This document shows positions 42,215 through 56,403 of a stretch of DNA of 62,500 nucleotides, piece by piece; position 1 is the first letter of the stretch; each line of letters begins with the position of its first letter. Source of the stretch: Prorocentrum cordatum (taxonomy: Eukaryota > Sar > Dinophyceae > Prorocentrales > Prorocentraceae); the NCBI GenBank assembly GCA_963575745.1, contig CAUYUJ010015826.1, forward strand, positions 873,930 through 936,429, in the 5' to 3' direction. The position numbers were made by a program, and so were the translations under genes. Below the pieces are notes generated by a model. That model was not told where the DNA came from. It was given only the letters and a program-made list of their open reading frames with translations, and ran no database searches.

Positions 42215-42500
42215 ACTTGTCCCGCTTCAAAGCTGCGTCTGGTCTTGAGTTCGATTGCAACTAGCTCAAGCTATTCGTTCATGCAGCTCGAGCTCAAGAT
42301 CGATATCAGTTCGGTCAGGATTATGAAGCCAAGGGCGGCTCGATCCACAACGCAATAGAGCACAGCACAGGTCAGTGTGAAATGGTACATTTCGGCTCAG
42401 CACGGCACGGCCCACCACAGCACAGCCCCTGGCACGGTACAACACTGTCGTTGTCCTCAGCATTGCAATTGCCAGTCGCCCGAGTTTTGAAGTCATTTCC
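42215..42500 (+). mobile_element. Element X 3' module, copy 4
   Basis: Shares GATATCAGTTCGGTCAGGAT, AGCTCGAGCTCAAG and GGCACGGTACAACAC-like words with the other copies. It is followed by a (GAT)n run. Confidence 0.55.
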
Positions 42501-42519
42501 ATGCTCCACATTCCAATGA

Positions 42520-42880
42520 GATGATGGTGATGATGATGATGATGATGATGATGCTGATTCTGATGATGATGATGATGCTGATGATGATGCTGATGATGAT
42601 GATGATGATGATGACGATGACGATGACGATGACGATGAAGATGACGATGACGATGATGGCGATGGTGATCGTGATGGTGATGATGATGGTGATGGTGATG
42701 GTGATCGTGATGATGATGGTGGTGGTGATGATGGTACTGACTGGCGATGATGGGTACTGATTGGTGATGACGACGACGACGATGATCATGATGATCATGA
42801 TCATCATGATGGTGGTGGCGGTGGTGATGGCACTGACTGATCATGACGAGGAGGAGGAGGAGGAGGAGGAGGAGGTAGTT
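42520..42880. repeat. GAT/GAC/GAG trinucleotide microsatellite
   Basis: About 360 bases of (GAT)n grading into GATGAC, GGTGAT and GAGGAG. Poly-Met/poly-His frames are artefacts. 42880-43110 is GC-rich with open frames on both strands and no recognisable protein. Confidence 0.9.
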
Positions 42881-43114
42881 TCTTTTGTTGAACCTCTTCC
42901 GAGTTCTTGGGCCGATCATGTCTTTGCAGCGAGCGCCGAGGCCCGTCGCGGACTGCGCTCGCGGCACCCGCCGGGTGTGCTCCGCGCGCGGGGCGGGGCG
43001 CCACGCTCGGCAGGCCGCGGCGGGCGCGCCCCTCGCGCCGCGGCGCCGCGCCTGCAGGGGGGGGGGAGGGCGCCTCGCTCCGCGGGCCCCGTGCGCCCCG
43101 AGGCCCGCGGCGCC

Positions 43115-43375
43115 CCCTGACTCCAGATCCGCCCTACTTTCTGGCTTTTTCCACAACTTAAAATTGCGTCGGAAATCCACCCATAAGAAGCCGAAAAAGT
43201 AGGGCGGAAACTTCTGCACCCAACATAGAATAGGGCGAACATCCACAGAAATAGAGCGGAAACAACCACAGAAAAGTAGGGCGGAAATTGGCATCAGCGG
43301 GGCTTGAAAAGTAAGGCGGAAATTCCTAGCCCTACTTACGAATTTCCCCAAAGTAGGGCGGATCCGGAGTCAGGG
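43115..43375. mobile_element. TIR element, 261 bp, with inner GTAGGGCGGAA repeats
   Basis: The left end is CCCTGACTCCAGATCCGCCC then TACTTT. The right end (AAAGTAGGGCGGATCCGGAG then TCAGGG) is its reverse complement with one mismatch over 26 bases. GTAGGGCGGAAA and close words recur several times inside in both orientations. No coding capacity. Confidence 0.75.
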
Positions 43376-43421
43376 CCCCCCTCTCGGCCTGCTCCGGGCC
43401 TGCGCCGTGCCGCAGCCACGG

Positions 43422-43606
43422 TTCGGGTGTTGCTAGAAGTGCCCCCTGGCCCAAGGTGCCCCCAGCGTTGCGCTCCCTTTTTGGGCCGTCTGGGGGGGCC
43501 CTCCGGGCCTCGTCAGGGGTGCTCTGGAGGCCGTCTGGGCCACCCCGGGAATCCTGGGGGCACCTTAGGTCACCTTAGGCCAGGGGCACTTCTAGCAACA
43601 CCCGAA
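43422..43606. mobile_element. TIR element, 185 bp, flanked by CGG
   Basis: The left end is TTCGGGTGTTGCTAGAAGTG then CCCCCTGGCC. The right end is its reverse complement over about 38 bases, with one length difference in a C run. CGG occurs on both sides (43419-43421 and 43607-43609), a possible 3-bp target duplication. It lies only 46 bases from the previous TIR element. Confidence 0.8.
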
Positions 43607-43609
43607 CGG

Positions 43610-43990
43610 TGGGTCCGCGTCGCGTCGACCGGCGGCGACCCCGCCGCGGGCGTTCAACGTTGAGCGCCGCTGGCGACCCAGAGTCGGTCGATGCTGAAGA
43701 AGCTGACGTTTCGGAAGCGGCCGGTCGTCCCAGGTTGGAGCATCCCCGCAGTGTCGGTCACCAACGCCGAGGTTGGCATTGCACGAACTTCTCACCTCCA
43801 CCCCGGGGCTCGCCGCCGAGGTGTCCTGGCATGGACGTGAGCGCCAGCTGGGCTGCGCGGTGGCCGCGCGGTGTGCCCCGAGCAGCTCGCTCGAGCCACG
43901 CTGCGGGTCTCGTCGGTGATGGAGGCGATGGCGCATTTGGCGATGAGAGTGGCGCCGATGATTCAGACAGGAGGAATTATCCCGGCAAAG
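43610..43990. other. Unassigned sequence between two elements
   Basis: Open frames occur on both strands (plus 43609-43998, minus 43592-44134), but I recognise no family and cannot choose a strand. Its end, ATTATCCCGGCAAAGCAA, is shared with the left flank of element Y copy 1. Confidence 0.4.
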
Positions 43991-44129
43991 CAACCTAACA
44001 GCGATGTGTAGGAGCATATCTGGAAGCATTCCCCTTAAGATTCGGATGAGAATCCAGTTGTAGAATTCTGCTGTTCTCGCAGTCGTAGTCGCATTCGCAA
44101 TGACAGTCGCAGTGGCAACGGCAGTCGCA

Positions 44130-45690
44130 GTCACAGCCTCAGCCTCAGCCTGCCTCAGCCTCAGCCTCAGCCTGCCTCAGCCTCAGCCTGCCTCAGCCTC
44201 AGCCTCAGCCTGCTTCAGCCTCAGCCTCAGTCTGCCTTCAGCCTCGGCCTCAGCCTCAGCCTGCCTCAGCCTCAGCCTGCATCAGCCTCAGCCTCAGCCT
44301 CAGCCTGCCTCAGCATCAGCCTGCCTCAGCCTCAGCCTCAGCCTGCCTCAGCCTCAGCCTCAGCCTGCTTCAGCCTCAGCCTCAGTCTGCCGTCGGCCTC
44401 GGCCTCAGCCTCAGCCTGCCTCAGCCTCAGCCTGCATCAGCCTCAGCCTCAGCCTCAGCCTGCCTCAGCATCAGCCTGCCTCAGCCTCAGCCTCAGCCTC
44501 AGCCTGCCTCAGCCTCAGCCTCAGCCTGCTTCAGCCTCAGCCTCAGTCTGCCTCAGCCTCGGCCTCAGCCTCAGCCTGCCTCAGCCTCAGCCTGCCTCAG
44601 CCTCAGCCTCAGCCTGCCTCAGCCTCAGCCTCAGCCTGCTTCAGCCTCAGCCTCAGTCTGCCTTCAGCCTCGGCCTCAGCCTCAGCCTGCCTCAGCCTCA
44701 GCCTGCATCAGCCTCAGCCTCAGCCTCAGCCTGCCTCAGCATCAGCCTGCCTCAGCCTCAGCCTCAGCCTGCCTCAGCCTCAGCCTCAGCCTGCTTCAGC
44801 CTCAGCCTCAGTCTGCCTTCAGCCTCGGCCTCAGCCTCAGCCTGCCTCAGCCTCAGCCTGCATCAGCCTCAGCCTCAGCCTCAGCCTGCCTCAGCATCAG
44901 CCTGCCTCAGCCTCAGCCTCAGCCTGCCTCAGCCTCAGCCTCAGCCTGCTTCAGCCTCAGCCTCAGTCTGCCTTCAGCCTCGGCCTCAGCCTCAGCCTGC
45001 CTCAGCCTCAGCCTGCATCAGCCTCAGCCTCAGCCTCAGCCTGCCTCAGCATCAGCCAGCCTCCTCAGCCAGCCTCAGCCTCAGCCTCAGCCTGCCTCTG
45101 CCTCAGCCTCAGCCTGCTTCAGCCTCAGCCTCAATCTGCCTTCGGCCTCGGCCTCAGCCTCAGCCTGCCTCAGCCTCAGCCTGCATCAGCCTCAGCCTCA
45201 GCCTCAGCCTGCCTCAGCATCAGCCTGCCTCAGCTCAGCCTCAGCCTGCCTCAGCCTCAGCCTCAGCCTGCTTCAGCCTCAGCCTCAGTCTGCCTTCAGC
45301 CTCGGCCTCCGCCTCAGCCTGCCTCAGCCTCAGCCTGCATCAGCCTCAGCCTCAGCCTCAGCCTCAGCCTCAGCCTCAGCATCAGCCTGCCTCAGCCTCA
45401 GCCTCAGCCTGCCTCAGCCTCAGCCTCAGCCTCAGCCTCAGCCTGCTTCAGCCAGCCTCAGTCTGCCTTCAGCCTTGGCCTCAGCCTCAGCCTGCCTCAG
45501 CCTCAGCCTGCATCAGCCTCAGCCTCAGCCTCAGCCTGCCTCAGCATCAGCCTGCCTCAGCCTCAGCCTGCCTCTGCCTCAGCCTCAGCCTGCTTCAGCC
45601 TCAGCCTCAGTCTGCCGTCAGCCTCGGCCTCAGCCTCAGCCTGCCTCAGCCTCAGCCTGCCTCAGCCTCAGCCTCAGCCTGCCTCAGCAT
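44130..45690 (+). repeat. CAGCCT hexamer array
   Basis: About 1.56 kb of CAGCCT with periodic CTGCCT, CTGCTT, CTGCAT and GTCTGC variants that give a higher-order unit of roughly 180-190 bases. An apparent frame of 786 codons (Ser-Leu-Gln-Pro) crosses it and the 73-bp repeats; I do not accept it as a gene. Confidence 0.9.
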
Positions 45691-45699
45691 TCAAAATGT

Positions 45700-46325
45700 C
45701 GCCCGGGAATGGAATTCTGGGAACTGGAAGAACACGAAGTGGCCTACAGTTGGCTCCGGGCATTCAAAATCATGCCCAGGAATGGAGTTCTGGGAACTTG
45801 AAGACCACGAAGTGGCCTACAGTTGGCTCCGGGCATTCAAAATGTGGCCCGGGAATGGTGTTCTGGGAAGTCCAAGAGCACGAAGTGGCCTACAGTTGGC
45901 TCCGGGTATTCAAAATGTGGCCCGGGAGTGGAGTTCTGGGAAGTGGAAGAGCACGAAGTGGCCTAGAGTTGGCTCCGGGCATCCAAAATGTGGCCCGGGA
46001 ATGGTGTTCTGGGAAGTCCAAGAGCACGAAGTGGCCTAGAGTTCGGTCCGGGCATCCAAAATGTGGCCCGGGAATGGAGTTCTGGGAAGTCGAAGACCAC
46101 GAAGTGGCCTACAGTTGGCTCCGGACATCCAAAATGTGGCCCGGGAATGGAGTTCTGGGAAGTCGAAGACCACGAAGTGGCCTACAGTTGGCTCCGGAAA
46201 TGTGGCTCGGGAGTGGAGTTCTGGGAAGTCGAAGAGCACGAAGTGGCTTACAGTTGGTTCCGGCCATTCAAAATGTGGCCCGGGAGTGGAGTTCTGGGAG
46301 GTTGAAGAGCACGAAGTGGCCTAGA
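45700..46325 (+). repeat. 73-bp tandem repeat in element Y copy 2
   Basis: Eight to nine units of the same 73-bp repeat as 29615-30000, some truncated (for example near 46195). Confidence 0.85.
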
Positions 46326-46534
46326 GTTTGCTTAAAAGGAGCCCGGTTCTCGCCTGTCCGGCTCCCGCCCAGACCTCCCTGGGGAGTCATCAGATGCTTT
46401 CTTCTGTCCCCATTAGAAACCTATCAGTCTTCGCTGTTAGGCAATATTCAATTAGCCTGACGAAAAGCCCAACCATACGTAGTTGTGAATACCGCAATTG
46501 TGGATATATTCTTCGGTGGCGCCCCCGGGCCACG

Positions 46535-48005
46535 AAACGAGTGAGGGGTGTGCCGAAATGGGGGGGTGGAGCCGCATGCGAGCGCAGCCACTGGGGCGCT
46601 CGGTGGAGCTCCCTATGGAGCCACGAAACGTGTGAGGGGTGTGCCAGAACGGGGGGTGGAACCGCATGCGGGCGCAGCCACTGGGGCCTTCGGTGGAGCT
46701 CCCTATGGGGCCACGAAACGTGTGAGGGGTGTGCCAGAATGGGGGGTGGAACCGCATGCGGGCGCAGCCACTGGGGCCTTCGGTGGAGCTCCCTATGGGG
46801 CCACGAAACGTGTGAGGGGTGTGCCAGAATGGGGGGTGGAACCGCATGCGGGCGCAGCCACTGGGGCCTTCGGTGGAGCTCCCTATGGGGCCACGAAACG
46901 TGTGAGGGGTGTGCCAGAATGGGGGGTGGAACCGCATGCGGGCGCAGCCACTGGGGCCTTCGGTGGAGCTCCCTATGGGGCCACGAAACGTGTGAGGGGT
47001 GTGCCAGAATGGGGGGTGGAACCGCATGCGGGCGCAGCCACTGGGGCCTTCGGTGGAGCTCCCTATGGGGCCACGAAACGTGTGAGGGGTGTGCCAGAAT
47101 GGGGGGTGGAACCGCATGCGGGCGCAGCCACTGGGGCCTTCGGTGGAGCTCCCTATGGGGCCACGAAACGTGTGAGGGGTGTGCCAGAATGGGGGTGGAA
47201 CCGCATGCGGGCGCAGCCACTGGGGCCTTCGGTGGAGCTCCCTATGGGGCCACGAAACGTGTGAGGGGTGTGCCAGAATGGGGGGTGGAACCGCATGCGG
47301 GCGCAGCCACTGGGGCCTTCGGTGGAGCTCCCTATGGGGCCACGAAACGTGTGAGGGGTGTGCCAGAATGGGGGGTGGAACCGCATGCGGGCGCAGCCAC
47401 TGGGGCCTTCGGTGGAGCTCCCTATGGGGCCACGAAACGTGTGAGGGGTGTGCCAGAATGGGGGGTGGAACCGCATGCGGGCGCAGCCACTGGGGCCTTC
47501 GGTGGAGCTCCCTATGGGGCCACGAAACGTGTGAGGGGTGTGCCAGAATGGGGGGTGGAACCGCATGCGGGCGCAGCCACTGGGGCCTTCGGTGGAGCTC
47601 CCTATGGGGCCACGAAACGTGTGAGGGGTGTGCCAGAATGGGGGGTGGGCATGCGGGCGCAGCCACTGGGGCCTTCGGTGGAGCTCCCTATGGGGCCACG
47701 CAGCCACCGCATGGGGCCTTCGGTGTGCCAAACTGGAACCGCATGCGGGCGCAGCCGCTGGGGCCTTCGGTGGAGCTCCCTATGGGGCCACGAAACGTGT
47801 GAGGGGTGTGCCAAAATGGGGGGTGGAACCGCATGCGGGCGCAGCCGCTGGGGCCTTCGGTGGAGCTCCCTATGGGGCCACGAAACGTGTGAGGGGTGTG
47901 CCAGAATGGAGGGTGGAACCGCATGCGGGCGCAGCCACTGGGGCCTTCGGTGGAGCTCCCTATGTGGCCACGAAGCGTGTGAGGGGTGTGCCAGAATGGG
48001 TGTGG
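46535..48005. repeat. About sixteen copies of a 90-bp tandem repeat
   Basis: The unit contains GAAACGTGTGAGGGGTGTGC, CAGAATGGGG, GAACCGCATGCGGGCGCAGC and CTTCGGTGGAGCTCCCTATG. Copies between 46700 and 47640 are almost identical, so expansion is recent. GCATGC, GAGCTC and similar palindromes lie in each unit. Ninety is divisible by three, so frames of 200-600 codons exist on both strands; they are artefacts. Confidence 0.95.
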
Positions 48006-49080
48006 GAGGGGGAGGAGGGGGGAGGAAGGGGAGGAGGAGAAAGGAGGAGGAAGGAGGAAGGAGGAAGGAACGCGGGGACCGTCTCTTCAAAACGAGGACC
48101 CAACAACACAGGTTGGTTGGGAAAATAATAGAAAGTTGTATGGGGACTGCTTTCACGGCATTTTTTGATTATGTTTGAATCTGTTTTGAGCATTTTTATT
48201 TTTCGTCCAAAATCCCCCTGTAGGGGGGCACGCCCGACCTAAGGGAAGAGGGAGCGAGAGCAACGTCCTTGGGTGATCTGGTCCGGTCCTTCCGTTCCCA
48301 CCGCCATTCTGGCCGTCTTCCAAGGTGAAGCACGACGGCGGGTTCAGCATGGACTTGGATGGCCTCAAAGGCTGGGAGGACCGGAAGAGCAGGAGGGGGA
48401 GATGGAGAAGGAGCAGGAGGGGAAGACGGGAAGACGGAGGAGGAGAGAGCAGTCGGGGAGGAAAAATAGGGATGAAGTGTACGGTGCATTAACGGTAGAC
48501 GCCTGGCAGGTGCATTTCGATGTTCGATTGCCCGCCGCAATCTTGAGCGGTGTGAGATTCCGCGGCGCATTTGCATTTCATTTTCACCTGCATTTGGGCG
48601 GTGCATTTTATCGCGCCGATCTTGCGCCCAGTCCAGATTCGCGCCAAGTTGGAAACCGTCGTTTGCACCTTCATATCTGCTGTGCTTAATCGCGCGCCGT
48701 CCGTTGCGCATGCATCTGGGGGATGTAAACGCACGCGACGTTCGCAGCACTTGAATTCGCGCGGCGCAGATGTGCACGTTGTTTTTTGCATTTGCGTTTC
48801 GGGGTGGTGCAAATTCACTTGTCGCGATTTGCACCTACGTTTGCGCGGTACGACGGGCCGTTGTTGCACCTTCAGAGGCTTGATACACGCGCCCAAACTC
48901 AAGTTTGCGAGTTTCCCTGGCCCAGGCAACTTCGGGTGCAAGCGCGCGAACGGTCGCAGCTCTCCCACGCGGTGCTTTCCAGCAAACGGCGCGCTTGGAA
49001 TCCGCGACGGGCTAGCAATGGCCCTATGAAGGTAAAGCCTAGCAGCGCTGGTTTCGGCAAACCCCTTCTTCTCTTCTAGG
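48005..49080. other. Low-complexity DNA with GTGCATTT words
   Basis: 48005-48080 is GGAGGA-rich. 48480-48860 repeats TGCATTT and GCGCGGCGCA words at loose spacing (48509, 48568, 48590, 48601). Frames are open on both strands with no recognised family. Confidence 0.45.
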
Positions 49081-49439
49081 CCTGCACCTGCGATGTGGGG
49101 TGGGGTGGGACTGCGAACGGGTGCTCGCGCATCGGATTGTAGGGTTGCCCCCCCCCCTCCCCCCGCCAGTGGCAGCACCTGCCTGGCGTTCCCAGTCCGA
49201 GTCGTTGAGTTTCTTTGGATTTCGGAGGGGGCGCTCGTGGCTTGACCCTCAGAGGCGGTCGCGGGTGGGAGCGGGGCTCGGGATTCATCGCATAATATTT
49301 GGACCCCAGGCAAGCCATCGGACTGCGTGCCCCCCCCCCCGGTCGTTGTGGAAACCCTTTGGGGGGATGACGTAAAGGACGATCAGGAGAGGGAAGTGGA
49401 TGCTGCGCCAGGAGAGCGGACAAGACGAGGCGGCATCTT

Positions 49440-49830
49440 TGAGTCTTCATGGAGCCTCCCAGGGCTTCTTGACAGCCTCTCGAGGCCATCTGGGACCGTT
49501 TGAGGTTGTAGCTCGAAACGGCAAGACCCAAAGCAATGATTTTGAGCCTCGTGAGGGCCTGTTCGAGGTCCTTCTGGACCAACTTGGAGCTTTCCGGAGG
49601 CCTCTCAGGCCGTCTTGGGTCGACCTTGGTGGTCTTGGAGGCATCTTTGGGCCATCTTGGGTTTTTGTTGACGGCATCTCAACCGTTTTGGAGGCGTCCT
49701 GGGATCGTCTTGGCAACCACCGTTTTGGAAGCCATTTTGGGCCGTCTTGGGGTCTTCTTGGTTCCGTTTTGGGCCGTTTGGGTGCCGTCTTGTTCTTTCA
49801 GGCCATCGTGGGCCGTTGGAAGTTGTCAAA
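49440..49830 (+). repeat. CTTGG/GGCC dispersed repeat, copy 3
   Basis: Units such as GGGCCATCTTGGG, GGGCCGTCTTGGG and GGAGGC recur at 20-30 base spacing. 49080-49440 before it is GC-rich with no recognisable gene. Confidence 0.55.
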
Positions 49831-49929
49831 GTGGAGAGCCAACATCTTTCAAATACCCATGGTGAACATAGGGTTCTGGCCTGGCCAGGCCTTCTCTTCC
49901 CTCCTTCCTTTCTTCCCCTGTTTTAAGGG

Positions 49930-52300
<2,371 letters not shown>

Positions 52301-52414
52301 GTTTGGGATACACGTGTTGAATGGCACGCGAGCAGGTGAGATCGGCAAATCTTACAATGATTGTTGCTTTCATGGCTGTTGTTGTCGTTGTGGTGGTGGT
52401 GGTGGTGTCGCCGC

Positions 52415-52575
52415 CCTCGCCCGCGACCCGCGCGCGACCCGCCCGCGATCCACCCGCGACCCACCAGCGACCCACCCGCGACCCACCCGCGACCCACCCA
52501 CGACCCGCCCGCGACCCACCCGCGACCCGCCCGCGACCAGCCCGCGACCCACCCGCGATCCATCCGCGGCCCACC
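52415..52575. repeat. 11-bp tandem repeat CGCGACCCACC
   Basis: About fourteen units with C/A and T variants, following a short GTGGTG run. Confidence 0.9.
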
Positions 52576-52799
52576 CACACCATGTTGAAGAACAATTAGC
52601 GTTTCTGGCGGACTCGTACTGTGGTGTGTAGAAAAGTATATGTTTACAATTGGCTGTTTTTTGGTCTGTCGCGCCTCGCAGACTGCCAATGCCCCCCTGG
52701 CCCTCCCCACTTTTATTCGCAACTGCGGTGGCTCTTGTGTGGGTATGCGTGTTGTCACTCAATTGCTTATGCTATTCCGCCGACCTCCCCAGAAGGAGC

Positions 52800-53440
52800 G
52801 AATGTTTGCGACGATCTTGGAATTACCTAGTGGGCGAGGAGCTTCTTGGATGGATTTGAGGGGCTCGCGGGATGGCTCTCATGGGACCTCTTGGATGGCT
52901 CTTTGGGTGCATCTGGGGGGGGCGGGGGGGGGGCGTTTAGGTTTTCTTATAGGCTTCCTGAGGGTTTCCTGAGGACCCCTAGGAGCTTGTTGGAGCCTCT
53001 TGCGGGCGCCTCGGAGGCGCCGGTTGGGCTCTTTGAGCCATCTTGGATAGAAAGGCTTGAAATGGCGATTCGCATCTCCTTCCCTGGGCCCTGGTCGGGG
53101 TCTTCTTGGGGCTCTCTTGGGCCGTCTGGAGGGGGGGGGCCTATGCGGCAGTCTTGGGCCCCCCTTGGATTGCATTGGGGCTCCTTTGGAGGCCTCGTGT
53201 GCCCTGTTGGGGCGAGTCTGAGGGCCCCCTTTGGCCGCCCTGGATGCTGTCAAGACGAAGAAGGTGAAGATGTTGAAACATACACGCTCGCCAACGAAAT
53301 CGTATGATTGTTGCTTCTTGGGACCCTCTCGGTGGTCCTCTGGTCTTGCAGGCACGTGGGCCGTCTCGAAGTCATCGCGGACCGTCTTGGGGCGACCCTG
53401 GGCCGTCTCAGCGCTCTCTTGGGCTCTAGATAGTTGCGGG
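52800..53440 (+). repeat. CTTGG/GGCC dispersed repeat, copy 4
   Basis: GGGCCGTCT, CTCTTGGG, CTTGGATGG and GAGGCC words recur. G runs occur at 52914-52940. No gene recognised. Confidence 0.5.
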
Positions 53441-53504
53441 TTATTGATATTCCTCTCCTATCCTTGCTCCTCATCCTCTTCCTGCTCCTCATCCTCCTGA
53501 GCGC

Positions 53505-54070
53505 CTCTTGGCACCTGTGCCACTGGGTGCCTTCGCGTGCCCCAGCAAAACAGGAGGGTTGCAGCCCGTTCGTCACCCCTGTTTGCCCGTAGTGGGCCAG
53601 GGGGAGAGAAAATTGCACTCTCGTCCTCACGGGCTCGGGCGGGGACGCCGGTCGCTTGCGGGCGGCTCACCGGGGGATCCCCGTCCGTTCTTGCCTCGGC
53701 CCGGGCGCCCCGCCCAGTGCGTGCGTGGGGGCGGGAGTCAGCCGGGGGAGCGGCGCCCCTCGGCTGGCTTGGGTGTCGTGATCGGAGCCCTGAGTGGCGG
53801 GCGCGGCATAAAAAACTGGCGGTTGGCAGCGAGGCTTGTCATCCACAGCTGTCTCGTCTCATCTGCTTGTCCCTGGGTCATGAACACCCTCGGGGCGCCT
53901 TCCCGTCAGTGGGATGGTACCTTTTTCCGACTGAGGCACTCAGTCTCCCTTTGGCGCACCCCCCCCCTCCTGGGAGGTGCCCGTCGACCCTTTGCATCGC
54001 GCCCCTCGGCGCGAGGCCGTTGACTGCTAGTCTCGCTGCGCCCCCTGGCCCCGCCAACACGAAAAAATCC
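53505..54070. other. GC-rich stretch, open on both strands, unassigned
   Basis: A plus-strand frame runs 53508-54023 and others overlap. I recognise no domain. The start lies at TGAGCGCCTCTTGG, after a CTCCTC run. Confidence 0.3.
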
Positions 54071-54319
54071 TGCGCGCCCCTTGGTCTTTCGCCTTCCGTT
54101 CTCTCCCTTCGTTTGTCTCCTGTTCCACCTTGATCCCCTCCGTTATTATGTTTCCCCTCTGCCGTCTCTCGTCTCTTCTCTGAACGTCCCCCCGATCGTG
54201 CTGCTCGTCCTGCATCCCCCCCATCCTCTTCGCAACGTTTCCGATCGTTCTCTTCAATCTCCCTCATGTGGCGCCTTTTTCTCTTCCTCCTCCTCCTATT
54301 ATTCGTCCTCCTCTCTTTC

Positions 54320-54680
54320 ATCCTCTTCAACATCATCATCATCATCGTCGTCATCATCATCATCATCCTCATCGTCATCGTCATCAGCAGCAGCGCTATC
54401 GTCTCACGACCTTTCGCTTGCGCGGGGCGGGAGAATACTAATAACATCATTACTAAGAACAAGAATACGAATGCTAACGCGACGAACAATCATATTCGCA
54501 CGTCCCGTCGTCATCATCATCACCAACCGCATCAGCAGCATCATCAGTATCAGTCTCGTCTTCACCATCCGCATCATCAACAACACCACCATGATCAACA
54601 TCATTCGCAAGATCAGCATCAGTAGCTTTATCGTCAGCATCCGCACCAACAACACTATCAACAACATCGTCATTATTCAC
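54320..54680. repeat. CAT/CAA trinucleotide region
   Basis: Interrupted CATCAT, CATCAG and CAACAC runs. 54070-54320 before it is CTCTCCT-rich. No gene seen. Confidence 0.8.
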
Positions 54681-54889
54681 TTCCCTTCTCTTCCGTCGTT
54701 TTTTTCTGTGGTGTTGTTGTCCGTGTGGAACTGCGGCAAATTCTGGTCAAAGTATGAAGTGTCCGGGTTTTGCCGAGTTCGATCCCAGTCGAGAGGGCTC
54801 GCGTCAATGGCGTTGGCATTTGGTGGCGTCGATGTACCACAGTTTGAGGTTGACCTGTGAACTATGAATAGCGTCGGGTGGCGTCGAAT

Positions 54890-55330
54890 TGTTGGCACCA
54901 GATGTAGGACGGTCTTGGGACAAGTCTGGAGGGCACTGGGGCCGTCCAGCGGGCGTCTTGGGGCCATCTGGGGCTGGCCGTGGGCCGTCTTGGAGTTGTT
55001 TGTTGTGCGGCGCTGGGCTGTGTGTTGAGCCGTGGGGATCCTTGCCCACCTTAGCTTGCGGCCTCCTGGGAGGCGTTCGGGAGGCCATGCGGGCATTTCG
55101 GGGCAACCTGCGAGTTCTTGGAACACGGGTCACAGGCTTCAACATCGAACAACCACTCTGTTTCAGCCCCTGTTGGCCTCGCAGCGACCGCCTTTGGGTC
55201 TGCGTGGGTGGCTCTTTGGGCCGTTGTGACGGCACGCTGGCCGCGTTGGCGTCTTTGGAGATCTTCTTGGGGCGCCTTGCAGGGCATGCTAGGGGGGACC
55301 CACGCGGGCCGCCTCGGGGCGCCCATGGAG
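54890..55330 (+). repeat. CTTGG/GGCC dispersed repeat, copy 5
   Basis: Repeated GGGCCGTC, TCTTGGGGC and GGAGGC words as in the other copies. Confidence 0.5.
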
Positions 55331-55541
55331 CCCATGGAGGAGGGGCGGGGCTCACGGCGACGGGCGCTAGCAGGCGGAGGCATCCAGCAAACGGAGAGAG
55401 ACCCAGCCAGGGGACGCCAGCGTGGGACCACTCCGCTGCGCACCATGGGGCACCCTGGTGGACGACGACGACGACGCCGACGGCGACAACGAGGCGAGGA
55501 GGACAGGGCGGAGGCGGTGGAGGATGAGGAGAGGGCGCTGA

Positions 55542-55718
55542 AGGCCTAGGGGTTGGCAGCAGCACCAGTATCGACGGTTGCCTCCACCGAGGGAAGCTGA
55601 TCCTGATCTCGGTGATGGTTTTGTCATAAGGTTCTTGCCACTAGCAGCTACATTCACGAACATCTTCCAGAGGTGGAGGCAACCCCCTGTGTTGATGATG
55701 GTGCCAACTTCCAGGCAC
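55542..55718. mobile_element. Fold-back element F, copy 2
   Basis: The left end AGGCCTAGGGGTTGGCAGCA and right end (reverse complement GGTGCCTGGAAGTTGGCACC) pair, as do the inner GGTTGCCTCCACC and GGTGGAGGCAACC. It shares CCTCCACCGAGGGA and ATCTCGGT with copy 1 at 40949. Confidence 0.7.
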
Positions 55719-55801
55719 CCAAGGATGGAAGGGAAACCCTGAGATCCGTCACGGAAAATGCAACATCGTAAAACATCGATTGGAGCCATGAGCCCGTCTC
55801 T

Positions 55802-56335
55802 CTACAGCATTCTTCGAGCCAAATCGATCCGTGGAGGCTCCAGGTCCCCAGACAGAGCGAAATCGGCCGCTGCGACGAAGTTGCGACGCCGGGATCTCCC
55901 GGAGCGGGTGGAGCTGGGAGGAGGGCGGACGAGGCGAGTGGGCGGCAGTGGCGGCAGCGGCGGCGCAAGCGGCAGTGGGCGCCCCGGGCAGGATGGGGGA
56001 GACGTAGGATTCGAGTTTGCCGCCTGTCCGAGGTGCTCGTCCCGAATTTTGGCGGCTCGGTTGCTCGTGGGATGTTTGCAGCGGGAATTCGCGTCAAAAC
56101 TCTGAATGGGTCTCGTCGGTTTCCTCATGGCCCTGTCAGGCCAGCCCGAGTCGCCCGAATCCGAGTCTTTCTCGCCTCCCCGACAGGAGGCCACCGCCAT
56201 CGAGCAGGCGCTGCGCGAGCCCCGGCCGGCAGGCGCCCCGGAGCGCGGGCCACCACGCCTGCTGGGCGCGCAGGGCCGCAGCGGTTCCACGACCAGCAGC
56301 TCCCCGAAGGCGGTCTCGCTGTGAGCGCGGATTGC
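55802..56335 (-). other. Coding-like minus-strand frame, unassigned
   Basis: On the minus strand from about 56325 the reading AHSETAFGELLVVEPLRPCA.. to ..GGEKDSDSGDSGWPDRAM.. has C or G at most third positions and continues open to 55802 (..NFVAAADFALSGDLE..). It may be an exon: AG precedes the open part (GCTCACAG before CGAGACC in minus sense). The plus strand of the same interval is also open, and a CTC microsatellite adjoins, so composition alone could explain it. No family recognised. Confidence 0.3.
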
Positions 56336-56403
56336 CGCTCTCGGGCACCCCGCTCTGGCTCAGTCCCTTGTCTTCGCCAGAGCTCCTCGAGCCGCCTCCG
56401 CCG

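Larger units (their letters stand above)
43994..46441 (+). mobile_element. TIR element Y, copy 2, expanded
   Basis: Bounded by CCTAACAGCGA (43994-44004) and TCGCTGTTAGG (46431-46441) like copy 1. It is 2448 bases against 937 because a CAGCCT array of about 1.56 kb lies inside it, and its 73-bp block is longer. No transposase. Confidence 0.7.

Noticed and set aside
44100-46460. 786-codon plus-strand open frame
   Set aside because: It consists of translated CAGCCT hexamers and 73-bp repeats across a mobile element; the reading changes content with every repeat type and has no domain.
46452-47666. 404-codon minus-strand frame and the 616-codon plus-strand frame over the same DNA
   Set aside because: Both are by-products of a stop-free 90-bp unit.
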